Shown here piece after piece: positions 23,346-34,810 of a stretch of 64,000 nt of DNA. The stretch comes from Nemophila menziesii (lineage: Eukaryota > Streptophyta > Magnoliopsida > Boraginales > Hydrophyllaceae): assembly GCA_029959085.1 (NCBI GenBank), contig JARWIR010000005.1, positions 5,024,501-5,088,500 on the forward strand, written 5' to 3'. Under the pieces are notes generated by a model. That model worked only from the letters and a program-made list of their open reading frames with translations. It was not told the origin of the DNA and searched no databases. A program made the translations under genes and the position numbers. Every line of letters begins with the position of its first letter. Position 1 is the stretch's first letter.

Positions 23346-23977
23346 TGGAGGATAAGTTAAACTTCTAATGGTTCTTTTATCTTAGTTAACATAAGATAGA
23401 GAAAGATTCTCGATAAGACACCACCTATATGAATAACATGGGTCGGGCCGCCCTACAAGAATTTTTTAAGGCAAAATTCTATGACGGTTAATTCATAAAA
23501 TGCCAGGATTTGTCCAGGGTCGTAAATGGATACAACCGTGAGAACAAAATAATATTTGGAAGAATACTATCTAAGCTCTATTTACTTGGTTTACACAAAC
23601 GCTAAAGAGTTTAAGATATTGCATTTATTTGTTAGCAAGTAAACCTGATAGATCTTACCAGCGAAGGATAGAAGTCAAAAGCGACATCTCTCGACGTAGT
23701 ATACTTTTACACTTCTCTCACACCCTCTCTTGTGTTTAGCATTCTCTTGCATATTTTTTTTTATAGTTAATTAGTCAATTTTCATTCATGTGGGGATTAT
23801 TGGTCAAATTGATGTTAGCCAAGTGTTGACCAGGTTGGCGATAACTTGATGAATGCGTTTATTTAATTGTAAAGATTAACGTTATATATTCATTTGGTTA
23901 AAAATCATTTGAAATTGAATGAAAAATTAAATTATAAAATTTTGAAAATAAATAAATAAGTGTTTATTCATTTATAT

Positions 23978-23979
<2 letters not shown>
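23346..23979. other. Non-coding, possibly decayed 3' LTR of the Copia fragment
   Basis: No gene is seen. Its position after the Copia C-terminus makes a 3' LTR likely, but no matching 5' LTR is available to define it. Confidence 0.3.

Positions 23980-24036
<57 letters not shown>
23980..24036. repeat. (TA)n microsatellite
   Basis: A TA run directly abuts the left end of element C and could hide its target duplication. Confidence 0.9.
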
Positions 24037-24039
<3 letters not shown>

Positions 24040-24984
24040 AGCCAATTATAGGTAAATGCCTATTAGAAAACTTATTAAAAAAAAGGTGCCCCCAATAAGA
24101 CATTTTATAAAAAACAACCCCACCCCAAACTACCCCTTACATTTACCAATTAAAAGAAATAAAAAAAGAAAATCAATTAGCTTCCCACCTACCCACATAT
24201 GTTAGTTTGAAAAAAAAGTGAACTAAAAACAAGATGCAGCGTATCACACCAATACACACACCAATACACACAGAAAACACACACACCGAGGGGAGACGAA
24301 AAAGCACGACACGACGGCGAAATCTACGGGAGAGGAAACGCGACTAGAACGACGGACATCAAGAACTCAAACAACACACGAGTGAGGAGATCAACAACAA
24401 AGAACAATTACCATACAAAATCGCAAAAAAAAAAAAAAAACACATACGTAAGTACTAAAACCAAAATTTTATGTTATTCTGATATTTTTTAGAGTGATTT
24501 ATGATTCCGAATTGATTCTTGTGTGATTCATAAAAAACCAAAACGGAAATTCATTTCATGTTGATTTTAAATGATTTTTACTGATTTTTGTTTGATTAAG
24601 GTTAATTGTGGTTATAAATGATGATTTTAGTAGTTTCTAGGGTTTATAATAGGATTTTATGATGAATTAGATAGAATATTGTGATTAATGTCAACGAAAA
24701 TTGGATTAGAGTGATTAGAAATGATTAAAATGAAAAACAGGGACCTATGATGCAATTAATTCAAAAAAAATTGAACTATTATTGTAAAATAGAGATGAAC
24801 AAGGACTTTACAGTAATTTTTTTGGTAAATACATTGCATATTACAGTGAATTTATTGGTAAATACTATGTAGATTATAGACAAAATGTATAGTTTAGGGA
24901 CCTTATAGTGTAATTACTGCATAATATAGACAGTTAGAAGGTAAACATGTGTGTTCTGCAGAATGCAGTCCATATTTTGGTAAC

Positions 24985-25265
24985 TGTATTATGGAATTTC
25001 ATGTTTTGGTAACTGTATTAAACATGGAATTCCATGTTTTGATAACTGTATTAAACATGGAATTTCATCTTTTGATAACTGTATTAAACATAGAATTGAC
25101 TCAATTCAGACTACTAATATGTTTTCTTGTGCTTGGAGTTTGTGTAAAAAAAAGTGAAAATGGCACCAAGAAGAAAAGTTATCAAGTCAAGACTACTAAT
25201 TTGTTTCTTGTGGTTGGAGTTTGTGTAAATACAAGTAAAAATGCCTCCAAGAAGAAGATTGACTG
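24985..25265. repeat. Tandem repeats inside element C
   Basis: Four units of about 36 bp carry CATGGAATTYCATGTTTTG and AACTGTATTAAA (24985-25095). They are followed by two units of about 85 bp sharing GACTACTAAT, TTCTTGTG.TTGGAGTTTG and CCAAGAAGAA (25120-25260). Confidence 0.8.
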
Positions 25266-25455
25266 ATGAACAAGAAGATGATAAGATACAAGCAGTGGAA
25301 AGGAAGAACTACTAGCATTTCTAGGTGATGAGCAACCCCTCAGTGGATTATGTTCATTGAAGAGTGTAAATGCAGTTCATCGAAAACAAAGATCAAAGAA
25401 TCAGTTATCTAAACGAATATTGATGAATGTGTTGTCGTTTTTATTATTGTATTGA
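25241..25455 (+). pseudogene. Unrecognised broken coding remnant in element C
   Basis: A start at 25241 reads MPPRRRLTDEQEDDKIQA and soon stops. A frame shift then continues as EELLAFLGDEQPLSG, CSLKSVNAVHRKQRS and KRILMNVLSFLLLY up to a stop at about 25455. The composition looks like real protein with one frameshift, but no family was recognised. It may be a transposase tail or a captured gene. Confidence 0.35.
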
Positions 25456-26203
25456 AAATAGTATTTCGTATTTAATTGTACTTATTTTGGAATGTTTTAG
25501 ATTGTAATGTTTAAAATGACTTGTTAGTTTATTAAGTATTATGAAAGATTTGATTAGAAATGGAAATTGATTAGTATTTCATATTGTGAAGGATTTGATT
25601 AGAACAATTTTGATACCAACAAAAAATTCAAAAAAGTAGGCAAAATCCGCAACACATTAAAATGACATGTAAATTCCATGTTTGAAACATGAAAATCCAT
25701 GTTTCAAACATGAAAAATTACTAACCTCCACACTAACAACTTAAGCTACTCGAATCGAAACCTATACAGAAAGATAATAATTATAAATGAATGAACCATA
25801 ACACAATATAAAAACAAAAAGGATCCAAAACATAACAATGGAAACTGTAAAAATTGTTAAACCAGTGAATATTAAACAACTGTTACTAGAATATAATTAT
25901 CATAAAAATAATCATAGAGCAACTTGACAATTTTTGGCATTGACCGACGTGACTGATTAGTTGACTCCAACGGTTGCTTTTCAGAACCAAATCTTTGTGA
26001 CCACCAAATGTATGCTACTTGGGATCGTGGAAACACGTAATCGAAAACAGAATCGAGAGTCGGGAAAAGATCAAACGAACGCGTAGAACGTTGAGAACCA
26101 AACCGAACTACAACCATAACCATCTGTAGAAAACAACTCATGAAATAAGTACTAGAATACAATAACACAAACAAAGGAAGAAGTAGAAAAGGCAAAAAGT
26201 TAT

Positions 26204-26252
26204 GTGCAGGCGCAGAATTCCATGTTTTAAACATGGAATTCTGCGCCTGCAC
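26204..26252. repeat. 49-bp perfect palindrome with one central base
   Basis: Arms of 24 bp (GTGCAGGCGCAGAATTCCAT then GTTT) are exact reverse complements around a single T. The core GAATTCCATGTTT..AAACATGGAATTC is the same unit that is tandemly arrayed in element D. Confidence 0.95.
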
Positions 26253-26863
26253 AAACCTCTTTACAGAATTACAGCTCAAACACACACTCTGCTACGATTA
26301 AAACAGTTTAAACACAGAATTTAGCAGTATAGAAGCAAAATATGAACAAAATGAAGAATGTAACACAAAATTTACAGAAAATTAAGCAAAATATGAAGAA
26401 ATGAAGAATGTAAACACATTATCATAACAAAAAGAGCTTAAACACAAAATTTTGCAAATATCAAATCAAAATATGAACAAAACTAAGAATATAAACACAA
26501 AATCATAACAAAACAAGCAATTAGAAGAGAAAAACCTTCAAAACAGTAGAATTGCTTCAAGTTGCAAAGTAGGATGAAAATGTGAATCAAAATGCTTTCA
26601 AAATAGAGAATACATACACATGTATACGTATATATAGAAACTAAAACCTGCAAATCAGCAAAACAACAAAATGAAATAAAAAAAAATAGAAAAAAACAGA
26701 GACGAGAGAGATAGAGAGCGTGAGAGATAGAAGAGATGTTAGTTTACCTTTAGAGAAGAAGAAAAAACCGAGTAATCTTCGTGAGTTAGCTTCGTGAGTG
26801 TGAGTGGGCTTCGTGAGTGTGAGTGAGCTTCGTAGCTTATCAATGGAGATGGAGAAAAACGGT

Positions 26864-27065
<202 letters not shown>

Positions 27066-27280
27066 CTGTAAGTGTGTGAGCTAATAATTGGGGAATTAAT
27101 TACCTAGTTTATAATAAGTAGTACTTATATTGGGTAAAAAGAGAAAATAAATAATTAAGGGGAGTTTTTTTTCTAATTACATAATTAAAAAGGCATTTAT
27201 CTCTAAATAAAAAACTTAGAGGCTTAAAAAAATTAGAAGCCCAATTAAGGAGACATTTATCTCTAATTTGGGGTTGAACA

Positions 27281-28204
27281 ATGGAAAAACCAACTCCAAT
27301 AGGTTCCCGATTCAACTTTGCTACTTTTTTTTTTAATTTAAATATGTTTATTATATATATAATTAAGTTTTAAAAAATAAATTATTCAAATATCAATAGT
27401 ATGTATGTAAATATTTTTATTATAAGTTAAAAAAATTCAATAAAAAATTTATAATTATTAGAAAAATTATTAATTAAGAGATTTTAAAGATTTTAATAAT
27501 CAAATTAATTGAAAAAAATTATATCTTCATAATTTATTAAATAGTACTAATATATTTTAATCTTATTGGATGATGAAAAAAACTCGTTTCAATTGAAAAA
27601 GAAAAAATAAAAATAAAATTCGTTTGATTATTCTTTTGAGAATTATAATTTAAATATTAACATTATATTTTTTTTGTTTCGAATATCTTTTACAAATATA
27701 AAAGTAAAATAGTAAATATAATTGTATGAAAAGTTTAAAAATTTATTTATTTATTTATTTAAGAATTTTTTTAAATAAAATTAAAGTAGAGTTTTTTGAA
27801 ATTGGGGGGTTAAAATTGGGATACGGTTGGAGTAGAGTTATTTTATAAGGTTAATATTTGATAGGGAATATGTGTTTGACTCCTAATTCTGGTAAAATTA
27901 TTAGATAGCTGTTGGATTTAGTCTAAAAGAAAAAAAATAAAAATATAAATCCTTACTATTGGTCCAGCCAAATAATTGTGTAATTGTTAACCATGTGCAA
28001 TTTTTTACCATCCCCATTTGACGTTAAGGCCCAATTGTTGATGCATAACACTAAAAACCCATTACCATTGAACAGATCCAATAGTTATGTTATTTATGGA
28101 CAAACGTATTGTTCTTTTAAAAAGACACAACTCCAAATTTCATATCTTTTCCATTAATAATTGGTTTAGCTTTTAGGGTTGTTGAAGTTTAAAAAAAAAA
28201 AAAA
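27281..28204. other. AT-rich intergenic region
   Basis: No gene or clear repeat structure is seen. It ends in a poly-A run beside the MITE. Confidence 0.4.
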
Positions 28205-28502
28205 GGGAAAATGACCCAAAAAATCAAAATAATATTATTTTCAGCCCAATAACATTAATGACAAAATTTCTGCCCAATAACATCATCAATTGAATTATTT
28301 TATACATTATTTGACCATACTATCCCTACTTATGTTATACATTATTCGTCGCGTTGACGGGATTCGTCGGGTGACGGGAATCGTCCGTGACGGGAATCGT
28401 CCGTATGGTGTAAGGGTAAATATGTAATCTTATAATAGTAAGTTAATGGATGATTCTTTGGGGCAAGTATAATATTATTTTGATTTTTTGGGGCATTGAC
28501 CC
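28205..28502. mobile_element. MITE with about 45-bp terminal inverted repeats
   Basis: The left end GGGAAAATGACCC, then AAAAAATCAAAATAATATTAT, matches the reverse complement of the right end GGGTCAATGCCCC with the same continuation. The centre has repeated GACGGGAATCGTCCGT dyads. Flanks are poly-A on the left and TTTAAAAAA on the right, compatible with a 9-bp duplication blurred by the A run. No coding capacity. Confidence 0.8.
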
Positions 28503-28724
28503 TTTAAAAAATTCATATGTCTATTTTTTTTTAATATTTTTGTCGTTGCATCCAGAAAGTTAAAACCAAATACTTTAAAGAAATCAAATCCAATTTCAAA
28601 TAAAATTATTTATTTAATTACATTTTGTGTTTTTACTTTTGTTTGCATTAACGGTTTATATTATTTTTTCTACTTTCTACAAATTAGAAAACAACATTTC
28701 TATGACTATGTTCTTGATCGAGTA

Positions 28725-28960
28725 TAAATCTTCTTTACCTTTAGCATTATATGTTTAATCGAATAAAAAAAAGACCCTTTCAATTCTAAGATATCATAGC
28801 AAATGCCATTGTACTTGCTATTATCCAATAATCTACTAGTATTACAAAAACCATAACCTTCATTAACATATGTAGTTTCCATAAACGGGACTCACAAAGA
28901 TGGCGAATAATATCCCACAATACATTAACCAACCGAAATTATACTTCATTGAGTATAATA
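28725..28960. repeat. Repeat shared with 19640-19885
   Basis: Lies directly downstream of the EMB506-like stop codon and may be part of its 3' UTR. About 230 bp aligns with the copy near 19.7 kb. Confidence 0.65.
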
Positions 28961-28978
28961 TTATTTTTTGGACCATAA

Positions 28979-30393
28979 TCATAGTTCTCGGTTAGCCGGT
29001 AAGACTTTAACTAGCTTAGTTAAGTCATAGGACTTAAATTCTTTCCCATAACATATACTAAGATCTAATGCATCTCCACCACCCTGAAAAACCAATACAC
29101 AAGATCAATTACATACATTAACAAAATAATATAAAATTTTAAAAAAAATGATTAATTATAATTTATACCTTATTTCTTCTTGTCTTGTCCGCTCCATTCA
29201 CTAACAAAATTTTCACGATGTATCGGTTTCTAGTTTGCACTGCTATATGCAATGGTGTCCACCCTTCCTGTAACAAATATAAAATAAAATTGCACTCTAA
29301 GTCCTTGTATTATACAAAAATTGTACCATAACTTACATTATCTGCAATGTTCACGTCAACACTGTATTTAATTAATAATTTAACAGTTTGCAAAGCTCCG
29401 ACTTGAGCTGCATAATGAAGCGGAGTAGCACCATCCTGTATTAAGGACCAAATCGAAATTTATTTACATTCAAAATTAACAAAAAAAATTAATTAATTAA
29501 TTATCTCACCAGATCTCGAATTTGCGGATTTGCACCTTTTCTAAGAAGATGACTAATTACAGCCTCCTTTTTACCTATAATTGCGTGATGAAGAGCCGTT
29601 AACCCATCCTGTGTTATCAAACTATAGGGGTTTAGGTGTCATTAAACTAAACCATAGGAATGTGAATTGCAAAAAAAAAACTTATTATACCGCATCGGTC
29701 ATGTTAATATCAAAGCCATTAGCTAGAAGATCGTCCATAAAATGTATTTGCCCTGCTAAAGCAAAAGTATGGAGAGGGTTCCACTTTGCCTTGAAGTTGC
29801 AAAGAAATTAGTTTTATAAGGACCTATAGTGCAATTAATTTGGAAAACACAGACTAATATCATAAGAAAGTTACCGTCGATAATTTCTTCAAGTTAGGAG
29901 CTTCATTCTTTTCTTCCAGAATTGCTTTTTCTTCGGGGGTCAAAAGCTCTTCAACCTCTGAAAAGACATTGCTATAAGAATAATAATCATCTAGAAGGAC
30001 CGATGGTGTAATTAAACTATACAGTGAAAACTAACCTTTACGAAGGTCCTCTTCGTAATTCGTGTTTTTGGTGTTAACACTAGCTGGAGTATCATCGATC
30101 TCTGCTTCCCAATCACTATCATTTTCTTCCAATTCATCTTCTTCATCACTATCACCGTCATCAAATTCATTATCTGTGACTTTCCAATCCCTAGCTACAG
30201 ATGATTCTCGGAGGACAAATTGTTTTTTTCGATGATTTACATCAAATTTGAGGCCCGAGCTAGTGTTTCTTGGGTAAAATGATTTGAGTGTGACAAAAGA
30301 TGAAGATTGAGATAGCTGGTTTAAAGATACTATGAAACCATTTCTTCCGCTAATTCTGGTTGAATTATAATGGAGTTGTTTCAAGCATTTCAT
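28979..30393 (-). CDS. EMB506: EMB506-like chloroplast ankyrin-repeat protein
   Basis: Seven coding exons on the minus strand (30036-30393, 29875-29957, 29691-29789, 29510-29608, 29337-29435, 29169-29267, 28979-29083) give 313 residues. The N-terminus is Ser/Arg-rich and basic, consistent with a plastid transit peptide, and is followed by an acidic stretch (DDGDSDEEDELEEND). Then come VEELLTPEEKAILE and ankyrin repeats (NPLHTFALAGQ, GLTALHHAIIGKKEAVISHL, GATPLHYAAQVGALQTVKLL, GWTPLHIAVQTRNRYIVKIL, GADKTRR), closing with LDLSICYGKEFKSYDLTKLV. This matches Arabidopsis EMB506, a plastid ankyrin protein needed for embryo development. Four consecutive exons are exactly 99 bp and in phase 0, one repeat each. 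The ATG at 30393 follows a good acceptor (TATCAG), so a 5'-UTR intron of about 0.4 kb is likely. Confidence 0.95.
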
Positions 30394-30400
30394 CGAATAC

Positions 30401-31420
30401 CTGATACCAAGTGACAGCAATGTAATTTAGATATTCTAATAACCAAAAAGATTATCAAAGTGATCTAGAATTTGAGTAATGATCATGTTATTAATGAATA
30501 TCTTGTAATTTATATCAATACTGAAATATAAACTAAAGAGCTAATATATTCATAATCCATATTTTTGACTAACCTTTCCCGATTATATCAATGTCCAATT
30601 AATATCTTTTAAAACATAGAATTAAGCACAGTTGCTTTCCTGAAATCGTAAATACTTGGAACATAAATACTAAAAAATGATAAAATTTCTATAAAAAATC
30701 AGAGTAGAATTTGTAAGAAAGTTGCCAATCTAGCACAAGCTGAAGAGAAAACAATCACATTGTAGAGAATAAAGAACTTACACCAACAAGAAAATGCACT
30801 GTAGAGAGAAGAAAGAGAATAAAATCAATTTTTAATTATGAATATACACAATCAAAACAACTAACACTTTATTTTTTTGCTATTTTAGCAACTTTGCTTA
30901 AGTTTTGTAAGCTACCCGTGAACTATACATTCATTCAAATAAATTAGATAATACAACAAATCTCTTTACCATTACTATACCAATTCAACCAAATTTTAGA
31001 TTACATAAACAAGTCAATCATAATAAGCACTAAAGAATAAGCATTAGCAAGGAAACTTACCATGGGTAATTTCTAGTTAACAAAATGAAAGCTATTATCT
31101 AATTTATTTTGAAATGTCGGACACAACTTTCTTTTGTTTCAGGATGTTAGATATAAAACATACGGCAGAGAGAAAAATTACCGGCGAAGAAGTTGTTGGC
31201 GGTGGCGATGGTGGTGCTAGTACAGTACGGGTAGAACGGTTAAGTACAGGTTGCGATGAAATGCGAACAAGTTTCGATTTGGATCCTGTTATTGGGTTAA
31301 GTATTAAATTTGTGTTGCTTGTTTGTGAAGATGGGACAAGAAAGAAGCAATGGGCTTAGTAATTTTTATTGCCTTTTTGAATAGTTAAAGTGACTCTTTG
31401 TGTAATTTAATGTAGTGTTT
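30401..31420 (-). other. 5' UTR/intron and upstream region of EMB506-like gene
   Basis: Plausible minus-strand donors at about 30782 (GTAAGT) and about 31063 (CCATG then GTAAGT) suggest non-coding first exons. The segment 31090-31330 is GC-richer. Its minus strand is open and Ser/Arg/Pro-rich but has no in-frame ATG. Its plus strand holds an 81-codon frame from 31114 that was not recognised. Neither is called as a gene. Confidence 0.4.
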
Positions 31421-31435
31421 GTTTTACATTTTTTT

Positions 31436-32590
31436 TTTTTTTTGCATACATAAGAGGCTAAACTAGCCGATAAAACAAAAGATTACATTCATAACAATAG
31501 TTCTACTAGACTAAACTAGGACTACTCTAGCAGTTGCGTAACCACTTCTATCTTTCGTAATCAACTTCCAAAGATATTCAGGTGGGTCTTTAAACGTAAT
31601 CGGTTGACTAGACAATCTAGCGCCTTCCTTTGCTAGCTTATCAGCACAAAGGTTTGCTTCACGAAAAACATGTTTGAGAACGAAATTCGGAATTTTTTTT
31701 AGCAATGCGCAACATTCCTCAATAACTGAAACATAACGACTTCCTAAGTTCCCACCGCCCTTCACTAGCGCGTGGAACTTCCCCAAGTCTCTCTCAAAGT
31801 GAGTAGAGCTCCCACCGCCCTTCACTAGCGCGTGGAGCTCCTCCGAATCTGTTTCAATTACCAATTCAGTAAAGCCATTATTACATGCCCATCTCAGGCC
31901 AAAACGGAGAGCAAAAAGCTCGGAAATAAAGGGTGATACAAATAAACAAGCACCCAAGAACCCTGATAAACAAGTTCCATACTTATCTCTTATAATACCC
32001 CCAATTCCAGCTAGTTTTTTCTCGTTAAAAAAGCTTCCATCAATGTTTAGTTTGAATCCCGTAGAAGGTTTTACCCATTTTACCAAAACATTGCTAGCCA
32101 ACTTGATCAAACCACCATCAAAAGACTTACCCCATGCCGAAATAAAATTCCTAGCTAAATGGAAGATTTCGCTTTTTAATTCCGAACCATGAGGTATAAT
32201 AGTTTCTTCGTTGAATACAATCGCATTTCTTTTAGTCCAGATAATCCATAACGCGGCTATGTAGATATACGGCCATTCTAGCCCATTAATTCGTGCTTTG
32301 GATTGAAGATGACCTTCAACCCACGATTTAACATAATTCGATGAACTTGACGCCAAGATTGCAGCTGCAGGAATGCTGTACTGCTGCTGCCGAGCGCTAA
32401 ACCCAGTAGCTGTGGTGATGTTTGCTGCAGAAACAGCTCTTTCGTGGACCTGCTGTTGTTCCCTCTCGAGTGCAGTGGTTCTTCTCGGCAATCTGTCCCT
32501 GCTGCGAATCCAGGAGCTGTTGAAGTGTTCCAGTTCCTCCCTGTCGCGCTGCAGCAGTCCCTCCATTCCATCAGTCCCTCCATTCCATCA
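31436..32590 (-). mobile_element. 5'-truncated LINE with poly-A tail and 15-bp TSD
   Basis: Flanked by the direct repeat GTTTTACATTTTTTT at 31421-31435 and 32591-32605. A T-run at 31431-31443 is the poly-A tail of a minus-strand insertion. Only the 3' end of ORF2 is present. The LINE is therefore a 5'-truncated target-primed insertion. The 5' edge shows a 20-bp direct duplication (TCCCTCCATTCCATCAG). Confidence 0.9.
31511..32566 (-). CDS. LINE ORF2 C-terminal fragment with RNase H domain
   Basis: An open frame of 351 codons. The first 100 residues are unusual (Gln/Ala/Ser-rich) and may be flanking or chimeric sequence. Next comes the end of the zf-RVT region (ALWIIWTKRNAIVFN). A plant-type RNase H (RVT_3) domain then has its acidic residues in place: NIDGSFF, SELFALRFGLRWA, IETDSEELHALV and NLCADKLAKEGA. 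A 60-bp in-frame tandem duplication repeats HALVKGGG inside the domain. It lacks endonuclease and reverse transcriptase, so it is not a functional LINE. That the frame stays open suggests recent insertion. Confidence 0.8.
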   Translation of the reverse strand: MEGLLQRDREELEHFNSSWIRSRDRLPRRTTALEREQQQVHERAVSAANITTATGFSARQQQYSIPAAAILASSSSNYVKSWVEGHLQSKARINGLEWPYIYIAALWIIWTKRNAIVFNEETIIPHGSELKSEIFHLARNFISAWGKSFDGGLIKLASNVLVKWVKPSTGFKLNIDGSFFNEKKLAGIGGIIRDKYGTCLSGFLGACLFVSPFISELFALRFGLRWACNNGFTELVIETDSEELHALVKGGGSSTHFERDLGKFHALVKGGGNLGSRYVSVIEECCALLKKIPNFVLKHVFREANLCADKLAKEGARLSSQPITFKDPPEYLWKLITKDRSGYATARVVLV

Positions 32591-32605
32591 GTTTTACATT
32601 TTTTT

Positions 32606-34810
32606 CGTTTGCCTTTCTTGTGTGATAATTTATAGTGTCTACATATATCTATTAGTTTCTCATTATATTTGAGAGTTACCGATCCAAAAAAAAAAAACTG
32701 AGAGCTAGAAAACTATTATTAATAAAAAGAACTAGAAAAATTATATATTGTATTATAAGGATGATATAAAAAAGGTAAATTCATATGAATTTTAAATTTC
32801 ATTTTTTTTTTAAAAAGAAATGTAGTGTAGTTATAGAAAATAATAATAATTGATAGATGGCTATTTTTGATAAATATAATATTTTGTTAGAATTTTTTAA
32901 AAGAAAAATATGACATTTTTTCTCATGCAATTTTTTTCTTTTTTATGCTTTTTAATTTCATTCAGTTTTGTAACTTTTTTTTTGTATTAAAAAATATGAT
33001 ATGATATAAACTTATTTTTTTTAGATAGAAGTTAATGTTAGAAAAATAATTTAATATCTATTATCCCGTTGGTTAGGAGGATATTAATTAATTTATTGGT
33101 AAATATATTAAATTCATACAAAAGTAATTTTTATATATATATAAGATGGGTTATATGTTAGTTACATTTAATTCGAATAAAATATATAAAACATAAAAAG
33201 AACTATGAAAAAATTAATTTATAAAAAGCCATATAAATATAAAATTTAACTTTACAATTTTAAAACCTTTAAAGTATTTTATAACTATGCTAAATATACA
33301 GTGGACTCAATTGATATTAAAAAAATATTGATACATTATCTTTGTATATCTTATTTTTCTCAAATTTAAATTTAAATTGAGCAATACTTGTCTATTAAAA
33401 ATTACACTCAGGCATGAGAAAGCGAGAGTTGCGGAAAGGTCATAGTCCTGACAAAAAACACGTTAGTTAGAGATGTGTTAAACCTTAATTTGGGATTAAA
33501 CTGTATAGATAGGTATTCGGAATATCGGGGTCATTCTTATGCGACACTTATGAAGTGTAAGGAGATTGTTGGTCGGGAGGTAAAGACAGAGCTACGTGGT
33601 TCATAGAGAGTCCATGGCCCCTCCTGGTTTTTAAAAATAATAATTATAACTACCTTAAAGACAAATATAAGTAATTAAACCTCAAAATATTTAAGAAATT
33701 TCAATTGACCCCCGACTTTTAAAACTTATTTTATTAGATTTTAATTCTTTTATTTGTAGGTTTTTTTTTGTTTTTTTATAACAAAATATATGTTATTTTG
33801 TATAAAAAATGAAATTGATAGGATAATTAATTTAAAAAATTAGTACCAGACTTATATTACAATTTTTACATAATATAGGGACCTCTATAGAGCATTTTTG
33901 CATAATATAAGGACATATTTTGCAATTTTTGCAATAATATATAGAATTATCGTGCAAAGAGAGTGAAAAAAAATCCGGGGACGTTGCCTACGAACCCCCT
34001 AACAAAATTTCCGGCCTCCGCCCTGTCAGGAGAGTTTTGTACTTTTGTTCATACACACGTCTCTGAGCAGATAAATTTGTTCGCAAATTGGATGTATAAG
34101 TTAGGTGGCTATAATTGGTGCTAACTATTTATTATATGGATTCATAAGACTATTACTAGATATAGGAGTGGATATTTCACGCCTAAATTTAATTTAAACA
34201 TCCAAATAAAGATTTAATCTTACTATCCTTTGACCTTAGATGTACTGAGAAATAAAATTATACTCTTTTTATTATTATTAATCAATTTTTTATGAAAAGT
34301 TATCAATATTCTAAATTTTTGACTTTTTTATATAATATCTTTTTTTCATCCAAATATAAAGTAAATCTTTTTGTTCTAATAATGTATAATTTTTTTTGTT
34401 AATATTTTGATATATTAGATAATAATATAATTTATTATATATATATATATAGAAAGTTAATGTTTATTTAATGTATTACAAAATAAATCATAAAAGTATT
34501 ATAAAAAGTTATAAAGTAAAATAAATATTAAAATGTAGAAGTTTCTCTTTTGATTGCTATATAAAAAATAGGAGTATTATTAATTTTAAACTTTAAAACA
34601 CAATAAATCAAAAGGCAAAAGGAAAAAAAATATAAAACAAACACTAAATCTTGCACAAAGAACCATGGCTTTCTCTTTCATAGAAATATTATTTTTTATT
34701 ACAAAACTACGACCCTACATTTGGGGTATGGTTTACCCAAGTTTTTCCCACATACTTGTAGGCTATGTCCGGATTTGAGAGATCGTGCTTATATATAAGG
34801 AATATACCTT
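32606..34810. other. AT-rich intergenic region
   Basis: No gene is seen. Between about 33850 and 33960 there are degenerate copies of the GGGACC motif. Sequence ending CCGGCCTCCGCCCTG near 34025 looks like a transposon end, but its partner was not found. Confidence 0.4.

Noticed and set aside
30394..30420. Extension of the EMB506-like frame upstream to a TTG codon at 30420
   Set aside because: No ATG in the extension and a good splice acceptor (TATCAG) lies within it; the ATG at 30393 is preferred.
31114..31359. 81-codon plus-strand frame starting MSDTTFFCFRM
   Set aside because: No recognised family, and it lies in the presumed upstream region of the oppositely oriented EMB506-like gene.
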